Shown: positions 31,354 to 38,918 of the stretch, one piece after another
How the letters are laid out: every line of letters starts with the position of its first letter
How positions within the stretch are numbered: the first letter of the stretch is position 1
From: a virus
Length of the DNA stretch: 39,880 bases
Direction: 5' to 3' (one strand)
Virus record (IMG/VR): IMGVR_UViG_3300048587_000964
Location: 1 to 39,880 of that record
Position numbers and translations under genes: made by a program
The notes under the pieces: generated by a model
The model's database searches: none
What the model was told of the DNA's origin: nothing
The model's input: only the letters and a program-made list of their open reading frames with translations

Positions 31354-31907
31354 GCAAGGCACTGGAAGAATTTAAAGAACTGATGCAGAAATCGGCAAAA
31401 AACCAGGTACCCATCCAAACAGAATGGTGCGAGGTTAAGGAGGTGGACTGGAACGACAAGACAATGACGGCCACCAGCCTATTGAACGGGCTGGAGTACT
31501 TTGATGTTTTGCTTGGCTTGGGCAGTATTTTTAGAAAGCCAAAAGTTGGAACGAAAGTTTTGGTGGGAATGATTGCCAACAAGGAAGCCTGCTTCCTGAT
31601 AGATTGTGAGGCCTTTGAGGAAATGACCATTGTGAGCGAGAAAAGTCTTTTCACAATTAAAGAGGAAGGTTTTATCGTAAAGCAAAAAGATGAGAGCCTT
31701 CGGGTAGTACTGAATGATTTGATTGAAAAAATAAACGATCAGAATAAGGAGATGCAAAAGTTAAACCAGGAACTTCAAAAAGTTGTGGTCTCTATTGGAG
31801 TAACTCCAAATGTTCCGGCATTGCAGTTAATAGTTCAGAACCTGATTCAGATTGTGCAAGAAAACGGCAACATTAAACAGCGTTTAAACAGTATTATAAT
31901 AGAGTAA
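31350..31907 (+). CDS. Baseplate spike-like protein (gpV/gp45-like, tentative)
   Basis: This 185-aa protein directly follows the hub. The N-terminal ~90 residues ('VPIQTEWCEVKEVDWNDKTMTATSLLNGLEYFDVLLGLGS...PKVGTKVLVGMIANKEACFLIDC') resemble an OB-fold of the gpV/gp45 spike. 'SLFTIKEEGFIVKQKDESLRVVL' looks like the start of the beta-helix. The C-terminal helix is Gln-rich. The position after the hub agrees with the Mu order. Confidence 0.65.
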   Translation: MSKALEEFKELMQKSAKNQVPIQTEWCEVKEVDWNDKTMTATSLLNGLEYFDVLLGLGSIFRKPKVGTKVLVGMIANKEACFLIDCEAFEEMTIVSEKSLFTIKEEGFIVKQKDESLRVVLNDLIEKINDQNKEMQKLNQELQKVVVSIGVTPNVPALQLIVQNLIQIVQENGNIKQRLNSIIIE

Positions 31908-31909
31908 AA

Positions 31910-32119
31910 ATGCCATTAAATAAACAACAACTGCAGACCGAGCTCGAGCAAATTTTGAGCGACCCACAAACAGATAGCAATGTTGCAGACGTAGCTGAGG
32001 CAATTGCGAATGCCGTGGATGTTTACGTGAAGCAGGCTTTGATAGTCTATACCGGTGGCTTGATAGCGCCAAGCGGTGGCGGTCCCGTAACGGGAGTATT
32101 TAACGGAAATTTAGAATAG
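31910..32119 (+). CDS. Small tail-associated protein
   Basis: This 69-aa protein lies between spike and gp25-like genes. The C-terminal half 'ALIVYTGGLIAPSGGGPVTGVFNGNLE' is Gly-rich and recalls the ends of small tail-tip proteins that bind at the needle. No PAAR motif with histidines can be seen. Function unknown. Confidence 0.5.
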   Translation: MPLNKQQLQTELEQILSDPQTDSNVADVAEAIANAVDVYVKQALIVYTGGLIAPSGGGPVTGVFNGNLE

Positions 32120-32404
32120 ATGGCAATTGATTTTTTACTTGATGATGGCAATGATCTGCAGTTTTCAGCTGGCGATATTTCACTTGGCGAAAGCGATCTG
32201 CAGGAAGTTGGATTGATCATTCAGAGCCATCAAGGCGAATGGAAGAACGACCCGATTGCAGGGCTTGGCCTCACACGTTTTATCAAGAGTGCCGAGAACC
32301 GTTTGGCAATCGATAGGCTCTTGAAAATACAGTTGATGCGTGACGACAAGAATTATAACGACATCAAAAAAAGAATAGAATTTAAATTTCAAACAAACGC
32401 ATAA
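32120..32404 (+). CDS. Baseplate wedge protein, gp25/gp46-like
   Basis: This 94-aa protein starts 'MAIDFLLDDGNDLQFSAGDISLGESDLQEVGLIIQSHQGEWKNDPIAGLGL', the family's standard opening, in which a strand is followed by 'LxS..GEW..xPxxG'. These small lysozyme-like-fold proteins link the baseplate wedge to the sheath. Adjacent genes overlap its stop. Confidence 0.78.
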   Translation: MAIDFLLDDGNDLQFSAGDISLGESDLQEVGLIIQSHQGEWKNDPIAGLGLTRFIKSAENRLAIDRLLKIQLMRDDKNYNDIKKRIEFKFQTNA

Positions 32405-32769
32405 TGACAGATTTTTATCTCATCCTAAGCGGCATCATGGGCACGGTGGCCACCGGCTTTACGGGCTGGTTCTTTGGCCGGAAGAAGACCGCGGCCGAGG
32501 TAGTGAGCACAGAAATAGACAATGACATAAAGCTCTCTGGCCACTACCGCATCATGCTGGACGATTTGGAGAAACGGTACATAGACCAGTTCACCAAGTT
32601 CAAGACCACCACCGACAAGCAGATGGAGCTGTATGAGGAGCAAATAAAATTTCTGGAAAAGAAAGTGCGCATCCTACAGCAGGAGAACAAAGAGCTGCGC
32701 ACAGAACTGAAGAAACTGAAACTGGAACACCAAAACCTTGTAAGCGCCTATGGTAACAGTACTAAATAA
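32404..32769 (+). CDS. Membrane-anchored coiled-coil protein
   Basis: This 121-aa protein has an N-terminal hydrophobic span (residues ~5-24, 'LILSGIMGTVATGFTGWFFG') followed by a long charged coiled coil ('MLDDLEKRYIDQFTKFKTT...LEKKVRILQQENKELRTELKKLKLE'). It overlaps the next gene by 20 nt. Its role is open: a holin- or Rz-like lysis protein, or a tail accessory. Its place inside the baseplate block is unusual for lysis. Confidence 0.55.
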   Translation: MTDFYLILSGIMGTVATGFTGWFFGRKKTAAEVVSTEIDNDIKLSGHYRIMLDDLEKRYIDQFTKFKTTTDKQMELYEEQIKFLEKKVRILQQENKELRTELKKLKLEHQNLVSAYGNSTK

Positions 32770-33040
32770 CCAATCACTCTTGGACATAGCCCTCCAGGAA
32801 TACGGCACCGCAAGGGCCGTGCTGGCGCTGGCACTGGCCAACGGGCTCGATGCCACCGATGCCCTTTTTGCGGGGCAGGTACTGGCGCTTCCGGTAGATG
32901 CGCCGGTGGACCGCGATATGGTGGCCTACTACCGCAGCCGGAAGATACGGCCCGCAACGGCACGGCCGATGATGGCCGAGGAAGACCTGCAGGAATGGTT
33001 TGGCAGCCTGCCGGGAATGTTACCCTATTTATTGAGTTAG
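32750..33040 (+). CDS. LysM-type tail protein X
   Basis: This 96-aa protein has a LysM pattern: 'NNQSLLDIALQEYGTARAVLALALANGLDATDALFAGQVLALP', which matches the 'SLxDIAxxxYG...ALAxANGLxxTDxLxxGQxLxLP' form of tail X proteins. These join the spike/hub region, and the LysM may touch cell-wall glycan. It lies next to the wedge and baseplate J-like genes. Confidence 0.75.
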   Translation: MVTVLNNQSLLDIALQEYGTARAVLALALANGLDATDALFAGQVLALPVDAPVDRDMVAYYRSRKIRPATARPMMAEEDLQEWFGSLPGMLPYLLS

Positions 33041-33077
33041 ATTCGGCTCCGCTCAGCTACCAAAGAATATTAGACCA

Positions 33078-33902
33078 ATGGCAAGAAAATTAGACGAAAT
33101 ACAAAACCAGATGCTGGAGACCGTGGCGGCAGACCCCACGCTCTCGGCAAGGCTTACCAGTACCAGCCGCGTGGCGGTATGGCGATTGATCGTATATGTG
33201 GTGGCCTTTGCCATCTGGCTGCACGAACAGATCGTGGAGCTGAACGCCGAGAACAGCCGCCCGCACACCAAGCGGTGGTACCGGGAGCAGGCACTGGCCT
33301 TTATGGACGGCCACCCGCTTATCTGGAAAGACGGGAGCTTCAAATATGACACAACGGGGATGACCACGCAGCAGATAATGGATGCCCAACCAGTGAGCCA
33401 CGTGGCCATAGACGAGACGGCCAACGGCATACTGGTGGTAAAGACGGCCACCAACGGAATAAATGGAACCGAACCCCTACCTATGGCGGTGCACGGCAGG
33501 TTTACCAGCTATATGGGGCAGATCAAGGATGCGGGCAACCGGCTGGAGTACATCAACCAGCAGCCCGATGACCTGCAGCTGAAAGTCACGGTATGGGTGG
33601 ACGATATGGCCATAGACATAGCAACGGGTGAAAGGCTTGACACCCCGGGAACCTTTCCGGTGGAGGACGCCTGCAGGGGCTATCTGGATTCGCTGGAATT
33701 TAACGGGGCCTTTATCAAGACCTTTTTGGTGGATGCCCTTCAGAAGGTGGACGGGGTGAAGATTCCGAAGGTGAAATTTTTGAACCACCGCGTGCTGGCC
33801 AATCCCTTTGAGGATGTGGAGGAATATGTGCTTCCCTTCAGCGGGCATTTCACCTATAACCTTTTATTGATTGAATATAAGAAATACAATGAGGTGGCAT
33901 AA
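33078..33902 (+). CDS. Baseplate assembly protein in the gpJ position
   Basis: This 274-aa protein starts 'MARKLDEIQNQMLETVAADPTLSARLTSTSRVAVWRLIVYVVAFAIWLHEQIVELNAENSRPHTKRWYREQALAFMDG', a pattern of baseplate-wedge proteins in Bacteroidota contractile phages, often labelled by mistake as nucleotidyltransferase. There is no nucleotidyltransferase G-S/DxD motif. The C-terminal part ('YVLPFSGHFTYNLLLIEYKK') is beta-rich. It follows LysM and precedes the gpI-like gene, so it holds the place of Mu gp47/gpJ. Confidence 0.65.
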   Translation: MARKLDEIQNQMLETVAADPTLSARLTSTSRVAVWRLIVYVVAFAIWLHEQIVELNAENSRPHTKRWYREQALAFMDGHPLIWKDGSFKYDTTGMTTQQIMDAQPVSHVAIDETANGILVVKTATNGINGTEPLPMAVHGRFTSYMGQIKDAGNRLEYINQQPDDLQLKVTVWVDDMAIDIATGERLDTPGTFPVEDACRGYLDSLEFNGAFIKTFLVDALQKVDGVKIPKVKFLNHRVLANPFEDVEEYVLPFSGHFTYNLLLIEYKKYNEVA

Positions 33903-34383
33903 GTACGACATATCGCGCCTTGTGCCCCAGATGTTGCCCGTGCGCTTGCGCAGGCTCTCGCTGGTGCTGTTCATCACGGCACTGGTATCGCCGCTGGCGT
34001 GGCTGATGGAGCGCATACGCTACAAGATGCAGCACGACTGCAGGGTGATCTATCTGGAAAAGGTTTTGAACGAGGCCGTGTCGGCCCCGGGCTATGACCC
34101 AGAGAACCACGAGGCCACAAAATTGATATACATAGGCCCCGGAGAGATCCCGGACGAGGTATGGATATTCCAGGAAGCGGAGCCCGACGAGCCGCCCTAC
34201 CTGCTACAGGAAGGGGAGCCGGGTGAAATTACCTATTTATACACCCAGGGGGAGATTGACGAGCAGTACTGCGACTTTACGGTAATAATTCCGGTGGCCC
34301 TACAGATAATGGAAACCAAACTGCGCTATCTGCTTAATGATTATAAGATGGCGGGAAAAAAATATAGAATAGTTTACGTATGA
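33889..34383 (+). CDS. Tail protein in the gpI/gp48 position
   Basis: I chose ATG 33889 (MRWHKYDISRLVPQMLPVRLRR), which gives 164 aa and a 14-nt overlap with the previous gene. The opening with 'LVPQMLPVRLR' is typical of proteins that follow gpJ in these phages. The rest is an acidic, beta-like region and a C-terminal helical part ('LQIMETKLRYLLNDYKMAGKKYRIVYV'). It probably links the baseplate to the fibres. Overlaps the next gene by 4 nt. Confidence 0.55.
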   Translation: MRWHKYDISRLVPQMLPVRLRRLSLVLFITALVSPLAWLMERIRYKMQHDCRVIYLEKVLNEAVSAPGYDPENHEATKLIYIGPGEIPDEVWIFQEAEPDEPPYLLQEGEPGEITYLYTQGEIDEQYCDFTVIIPVALQIMETKLRYLLNDYKMAGKKYRIVYV

Positions 34384-35096
34384 GAAATATAGATTTTGAA
34401 CAAATGGGGGGAATGCCCGTAAAACAGCCCACTTTGGACTTTATGCAGTCCGGTTATCAAGACCATGAAAAGGCTTTTCTGGATTGGATCAGAAAAGAAA
34501 GCTTTTTGGGCGCTCCGGGAGAGACGGCGATAGTGCTGGTAGGCCTTGAGCAAAAGACCGAGCTGGGCATTGAGGTGATCACACCCGGTTGGGTTGTTCG
34601 CAACGGGTCGCTCCTTTACTTTGCTGGTGCCCCCTTGGAAAGCGTTGTGAGCGGCAACGGAATAGGCATTCAGACGCTGACCACCTCGGCAGTGTACAAG
34701 GATGGAAGCACCAAGCAGGTGTATGAGCACAAGCTGGCCGTGGCCGGCGGCGATTCGCCGCTTCCGTTGGGCAATTACCAACGCGTGGTGAACATTGCTG
34801 ATGTTCGCCCCGTTCTGGCGCGCACGTTCCGTTACCACGTTCCGGCGATTGCTGCGGGCACGCTGAACGTTATCAATTTTAACGTACCCCAGGCCGAGGT
34901 TGGCGATGTGGCCGTGGTAAGTGTTGCCGAAGTCGTAGAGGGAGGAGGTTCCACTACTTATGGCATATCGCATTGGGTGAGTGCCAAGGCAAGGGTGATG
35001 ACGGTAGGCCAAGTTCAGGTGATTCTCATCAATCAACATCAATCACAGGCTGCCTTTGACGGCTGGGCAGAATTTAAGTTACGGATTTTGAAATAA
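34380..35096 (+). CDS. Fibre-associated or collar protein
   Basis: This 238-aa protein is located between the gpI-like gene and the fibre genes. It is Gly/Val-rich, with 'MRNIDFEQMGGMPVKQPTLDFMQSGYQDHEKAF' at the start and 'WAEFKLRILK' at the end, typical of short adaptor or fibre-base proteins. No catalytic motif is found. It would connect baseplate and fibres or form a short fibre. Confidence 0.55.
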   Translation: MRNIDFEQMGGMPVKQPTLDFMQSGYQDHEKAFLDWIRKESFLGAPGETAIVLVGLEQKTELGIEVITPGWVVRNGSLLYFAGAPLESVVSGNGIGIQTLTTSAVYKDGSTKQVYEHKLAVAGGDSPLPLGNYQRVVNIADVRPVLARTFRYHVPAIAAGTLNVINFNVPQAEVGDVAVVSVAEVVEGGGSTTYGISHWVSAKARVMTVGQVQVILINQHQSQAAFDGWAEFKLRILK

Positions 35097-35104
35097 CACT
35101 ATGA

Positions 35105-35287
35105 ATGGCGCTGAACGTACCCTTAAAACTGCCCCATCCCATAGCCGTGGCACTTATGGAGCGCTATGGCGAGGATTTTTTTCTAAAGGCCACGGAGCTC
35201 AACGATATCGTGGAGGCCATCAAAGGCCTGGAGCTTCGGGAGGACGAGTCGCCCGAAATGGAATGGGAAATAGATAACTGGAGTTAA
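35105..35287 (+). CDS. Small protein sharing a C-terminal motif with the fibre
   Basis: This 60-aa protein starts at ATG 35105, 9 nt after the previous gene; an out-of-frame ATG lies 4 nt before it. Its C-terminus 'MEWEIDNWS' is very similar to the end of the large fibre, 'LEWTTDNWT'. It could be a fibre-assembly or fibre-end protein that binds the same partner. No other function is visible. Confidence 0.6.
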   Translation: MALNVPLKLPHPIAVALMERYGEDFFLKATELNDIVEAIKGLELREDESPEMEWEIDNWS

Positions 35288-35306
35288 ATAACTAAAAATA
35301 TAGAAA

Positions 35307-36614
35307 ATGGCAATAAAATTTTTTAAGGCGCCCACACTTCCGGGAACGCCCACCAATGCAGACAACGGCATCTGGTTTGTGAAGCCCAACGGCAGCAACC
35401 CGATGAAGATCTACCTAATGCACAACGGCACGCCGGTATCGTTGGATGCTGTTGATGCCGCCACGCTCGCCACTGCCCTGGCCCTGAAGGCCGATGACAA
35501 TGCGGTGGTGAAACTGGCAGGCACGCAGACCATTACCGGATCCAAGACTTTCAATGCAGTGCCCAAGATCGGTCAGGACGCCACCGGTGGCACCGATGCG
35601 GTTCGGAAGAGCCAGCTAGACAGCCTCTTGGCCAACAAGGCCGATGACAATGCGGTAGTGAAGCTGGCGGGCAACCAGACCGTCAACGACATTAAGACCT
35701 TCACCGTGCCGCCCAAGTTTAACGCAGATGCCTCATCCGCTACCGATGGGGTGCGCAAGGGGCAGCTTGACACGCTCTTGGCCGCCATCAATCAGGCCAT
35801 TGCCGATCTGCAGGCCACGGTAGTGGATGGATTGGCCCCGCCTGTTGATATTGATTGTTCCGGCAACCCGAACTACCCCGCCGCAGATGTGGGCGACCGA
35901 TTTATCGTTACTGCCGATGGTAGGATAGGTGGAGCTTCAGGTATTGAGGTAACCGTGGGCGATTTGATTGTCTGTAAGGCGACCACCAGTGGCGGTACAC
36001 AGGCCACTTCAGGCGACAAGTTCTACATCTTGCAGACCAACGTGCACGATGCCACCATGACTGTTAAGGGCTTGATACAACTGGCCACACAGGCCGAGGT
36101 GGACACGGGTACCAACACTACCAAGGCGGTGACGCCTGCCACCCTAGCAACACGCCTGGCTGCTTTGAGCAGCACCATAGACTCGACTATTTTAGCCACT
36201 ACCGAGAGCCGCTATGTGCGCTATGACCAGAGCCAGAGCCTGACCACTGCACAAAAGACCTTTGGGCGCAATAACATTGAGGCCGCCAAGGACAGCGAAG
36301 TAGTGAAAACTACGGGCAACCAGACAGTGGCCGGTACCAAGACCTTTTCATCACCAGTAAAGGTGCCCACTGCTATCGCCACGGATGACGCCGTTAACAA
36401 GGGACAGATGGATGCGGGACTAACAACCAAGGCCAATGATGCCGATGTGGTGAAGCTGACCGGCAACCAAACGGTGGCCGGAAAAAAGACCTTTAGCACC
36501 GTGCCGGCGAGCAATCAGGACGCCACCGGTGCCAACGATCTGGTGCGCAAGAGCCAGGCCGAGGCTATGATGGCCTCTGCAACATTAGAATGGACAACCG
36601 ATAACTGGACGTAA
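35307..36614 (+). CDS. Tail fibre with internal repeats
   Basis: This 435-aa protein begins with an attachment-type module ('MAIKFFKAPTLPGTPTNADNGIWFVKPNGS') shared with the next gene. At least four ~45-50-aa repeats of the form 'DNAVVKLAGNQTVxGxKTF...DATGxxDxVRKSQ' follow, near residues 62-106, 112-155, ~330-380 and ~383-425. Between them is a middle domain with 'VDGLAPPVDIDCSGNPNYPAADVGDRFIV'. The KTF/VRK repeats are common in phage tail fibres and form the shaft. The C-terminus ends in 'WTTDNWT'. It binds the host receptor or carries a binding partner. Confidence 0.78.
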   Translation: MAIKFFKAPTLPGTPTNADNGIWFVKPNGSNPMKIYLMHNGTPVSLDAVDAATLATALALKADDNAVVKLAGTQTITGSKTFNAVPKIGQDATGGTDAVRKSQLDSLLANKADDNAVVKLAGNQTVNDIKTFTVPPKFNADASSATDGVRKGQLDTLLAAINQAIADLQATVVDGLAPPVDIDCSGNPNYPAADVGDRFIVTADGRIGGASGIEVTVGDLIVCKATTSGGTQATSGDKFYILQTNVHDATMTVKGLIQLATQAEVDTGTNTTKAVTPATLATRLAALSSTIDSTILATTESRYVRYDQSQSLTTAQKTFGRNNIEAAKDSEVVKTTGNQTVAGTKTFSSPVKVPTAIATDDAVNKGQMDAGLTTKANDADVVKLTGNQTVAGKKTFSTVPASNQDATGANDLVRKSQAEAMMASATLEWTTDNWT

Positions 36615-36617
36615 AAT

Positions 36618-37391
36618 ATGGCAATAAAATTTCATAAAAGTGCAGCACTCCCGTCATCGCCCACTCCTGCCGATGACGGGGTCTATTTTGTAAAGGCCAA
36701 CGGCAATGCGCCGTTCCGCGCCTATATTATTGATAATGGGGAAGTATTCAAATTGAACGGTGACCCCATTGAGGATCAGCTAACACGCATCTATGGCGAC
36801 CGCTATGCCGGTGGGCCTTTGGTGGCGCGAGATTTGGTGAATCCATTCTTGATCAACCAGCCTGGAATCCACAACCATAAAGTAATAGCTATTGGAACCT
36901 CGAAGCAGAGCATTTTGGAATTTGGCAGCAATGTGGATATACCTGCCAAACATTTTGTGGCCACATCAATCCGGCCCGATTCGATTTGGGAGGGAAAAAT
37001 ATTCCTGCAATGGAGCAAAACACAGACTGGTGCCGGTGCCACTATTTATTTTGATTGTACGCAAAAAGCAGGGCTTGGAATTCCCATTTCCTATCAGCTT
37101 CCCTTGACGGATATCGGCAATACGGCCTCCTGTGACGTGATCATCAACTTTCAGGTGATTTTTCATGGCGGTGGCAATACTAAGTGGTATACAGTTATAG
37201 GGGAGGCAATCTACAAGTACTCCAATGGGTACGTAAGGATGGACACAGTGGAGGTAAAGGCCACCGATCCAACAATTGATACCTCAGAAGGGGTGCTGTT
37301 CAATATCTATTTTAAGGGCAACCAGAGCAATGACAAGGTGATAGCCCGAAACATCACAATGCGGCGTATGGAACAGCCGATAATAAGTTAG
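36618..37391 (+). CDS. Second tail fibre or fibre-tip protein
   Basis: This 257-aa protein has an N-terminal module ('MAIKFHKSAALPSSPTPADDGVYFVKANGNAPFRAYIIDNGEVFKLNG') homologous to the start of the large fibre, then an unrelated, beta-rich C-terminal part ('FVATSIRPDSIWEGKIFLQWSKTQTGAGATIYFDC'). A shared attachment module with a different tip suggests a second receptor-binding protein. It follows the fibre gene by 3 nt. Confidence 0.65.
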   Translation: MAIKFHKSAALPSSPTPADDGVYFVKANGNAPFRAYIIDNGEVFKLNGDPIEDQLTRIYGDRYAGGPLVARDLVNPFLINQPGIHNHKVIAIGTSKQSILEFGSNVDIPAKHFVATSIRPDSIWEGKIFLQWSKTQTGAGATIYFDCTQKAGLGIPISYQLPLTDIGNTASCDVIINFQVIFHGGGNTKWYTVIGEAIYKYSNGYVRMDTVEVKATDPTIDTSEGVLFNIYFKGNQSNDKVIARNITMRRMEQPIIS

Positions 37392-37394
37392 AGT

Positions 37395-37958
37395 ATGAAA
37401 AATTTACCTTATTTGAGATATGCCTTGTACGGAATTATTTTCGCCCTGGCCTTTTTGGTTGGGCTGTTTGTCTTTCCGCTGGCCTACACCTTGAGAAAAT
37501 GGGTTCGCAGAAATAAGTTTCTGCCGCTTTGGATTTGGCTGAATTCTGATGAGCCAACGGAAATCGAGAACGACTATGGCGATGACGGATTTCGGAAGCG
37601 AAAGGGAATCGTCATTGAGGGAAAGAACTGGTTCCAGCTTCTTTTAATTTCTTATAGGTGGGCAGCTTTGCGCAACCCTCATTATAATCTCAAGCTGATG
37701 CTCGTTCCCAAAAAGGGAAATAAGACGGACATAACAGTGAAAGCGCACCAGACCTCCGCCGACCCCTTGATTATCTGCGACCGTTTTCTATTGGGAAAAC
37801 AATACGTTACCTACAGGATTGATGGGACGAAATACTTCCGGTTTTCATTTGCCCGGCCCGTCAAATGGTTCGGAAAAACAAAACTCTGGAACGTTCAACT
37901 GGGTGCCGCGGATCATCGATGGCTGTTTAAAAATAAAATTAGTGATTATGGTAAATAA
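37395..37958 (+). CDS. Membrane protein after the fibre genes
   Basis: This 187-aa protein has an N-terminal membrane span near residues 8-30 ('RYALYGIIFALAFLVGLFVFPLAYTL') followed by a charged soluble region that is rich in Trp, Arg and Lys. It is located between fibres and a second small membrane protein. It might be a lysis-related or host-membrane protein. No confident family call. Confidence 0.55.
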   Translation: MKNLPYLRYALYGIIFALAFLVGLFVFPLAYTLRKWVRRNKFLPLWIWLNSDEPTEIENDYGDDGFRKRKGIVIEGKNWFQLLLISYRWAALRNPHYNLKLMLVPKKGNKTDITVKAHQTSADPLIICDRFLLGKQYVTYRIDGTKYFRFSFARPVKWFGKTKLWNVQLGAADHRWLFKNKISDYGK

Positions 37959-38151
37959 GGTAGTAAGCAATTTTTGGACTGCAGTAATTGCATCCATTAT
38001 TTTAACAGCCACAGCGCTGTTATTGAACGGCCACGAACATTGTGGCCTGGTATTAACATTTGAAGGATTGTTATTTGGTATAAGAGTGGCTGATAAGGGC
38101 ATTCAGGCTTACCAAAAAGGCAAGAGCGCTCCCGAACAATTGCGGGTATAA
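37948..38151 (+). CDS. Small membrane protein (holin candidate)
   Basis: This 67-aa protein starts at ATG 37948, 11 nt inside the previous gene. One hydrophobic span near residues 8-27 ('FWTAVIASIILTATALLLNG') is followed by a second weak one ('HCGLVLTFEGLLFGI') and a basic tail. The size and span pattern fit a small holin, but there is no adjacent endolysin, so the role is uncertain. Confidence 0.5.
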   Translation: MVNKVVSNFWTAVIASIILTATALLLNGHEHCGLVLTFEGLLFGIRVADKGIQAYQKGKSAPEQLRV

Positions 38152-38154
38152 AAA

Positions 38155-38260
38155 CCCCCGGCATACTTAACGATCTCACTCAATTAAATATTAAAATCCA
38201 CTCAGGGAACCGGGGGCAAAGCCTTCAGTAAACTAAGTGGATTTTTTAATTGAGTGAGAT
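38155..38260 (+). promoter_or_regulatory. Structured leader burying the start codon of the next gene
   Basis: CCCCCGG (38155-38161) pairs with CCGGGGG (38210-38216). A 30-nt segment (38173-38202) pairs with 38236-38260 as a long AT-rich stem with a few unpaired bases. The two stems are interleaved in a pseudoknot order. The right arm of the long stem includes the AT of the ATG at 38259, and a TTG at 38250 lies inside it, so ribosomes cannot start without the stem opening. The fold is by eye; the translational role is inferred. Confidence 0.65.
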
Positions 38261-38918
38261 GACAAATATAACAAAAACGAGACAGAACAAGTATCATCGT
38301 ATGCTTGCAAAAATCCTTGAAAAAGGAAAAATTCAAAAGAATAAAAAAGGAGATATCCAATATCTTATAAATGAGCGATTGGTAATGAAACCAATTGATT
38401 TATTGGAAATCTTTGAGGGCCATGGAATGGCCAGGAAGAAATTGAAGGATGAGCTCAATCTATTTATGGCCGGAGAACGTTCCACCGAAGCCTATCGTGA
38501 AGCTGGAGTTACTTGGTGGGACTATTGTGGTCCAATATTGGTAAACAGTTACCCTACTTATTTTGAGCAACTGCCCAGACTAATCGAAAAGATAAACCGC
38601 GAGAAAAGGAATAGCAAAAATTACGTGCTGTTTCTAGGACAAACTAATGCAGAAAGCAATCAGCAACCGTGTCTGAGCTTGATACAGTTTCAGATTGAAA
38701 AAGGAAAATTAATTGTATCTGCTTATCAACGATCGAGCGATGCCAGTTTAGGATTGCCAGCAGACATTTACCACTTGTATCTGATCAGTAAGCAGATAGA
38801 CGTGCAGTTGAAATCGATTACATTATTCCTGGGCAATGTCCACATCTACCAAAATAATATTGAGGGCACAAAGGAACTGCTTGCCGGTGGCTCAACCAAA
38901 TTCACATTGAACGTATGA
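38259..38918 (+). CDS. Thymidylate-synthase superfamily protein, dCMP-type (candidate dCMP hydroxymethylase)
   Basis: This protein has 219 aa from ATG 38259; TTG 38250 would add three residues. Superfamily motifs are visible: catalytic Cys138 in PCLSLIQFQ, phosphate-binding Arg158 in YQRSSD (Asp161), then LGLPADI with Asp169, and His195/Tyr197 in NVHIYQN. In thymidylate synthase the residue matching Asp169 is Asn, which reads dUMP; an Asp there marks dCMP hydroxymethylases such as T4 gp42. The chain is shorter than classic enzymes (~265 aa), mostly at the N-terminus. It overlaps the methylase gene by ATGA. It could supply a modified cytosine for phage DNA. Family: firm; substrate: inferred. 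Confidence 0.75.
   Translation: MTNITKTRQNKYHRMLAKILEKGKIQKNKKGDIQYLINERLVMKPIDLLEIFEGHGMARKKLKDELNLFMAGERSTEAYREAGVTWWDYCGPILVNSYPTYFEQLPRLIEKINREKRNSKNYVLFLGQTNAESNQQPCLSLIQFQIEKGKLIVSAYQRSSDASLGLPADIYHLYLISKQIDVQLKSITLFLGNVHIYQNNIEGTKELLAGGSTKFTLNV

Noticed and set aside
33078-33902. Annotation as nucleotidyltransferase
   Set aside because: No G-S or DxD catalytic pattern is visible; position and size fit a baseplate protein.
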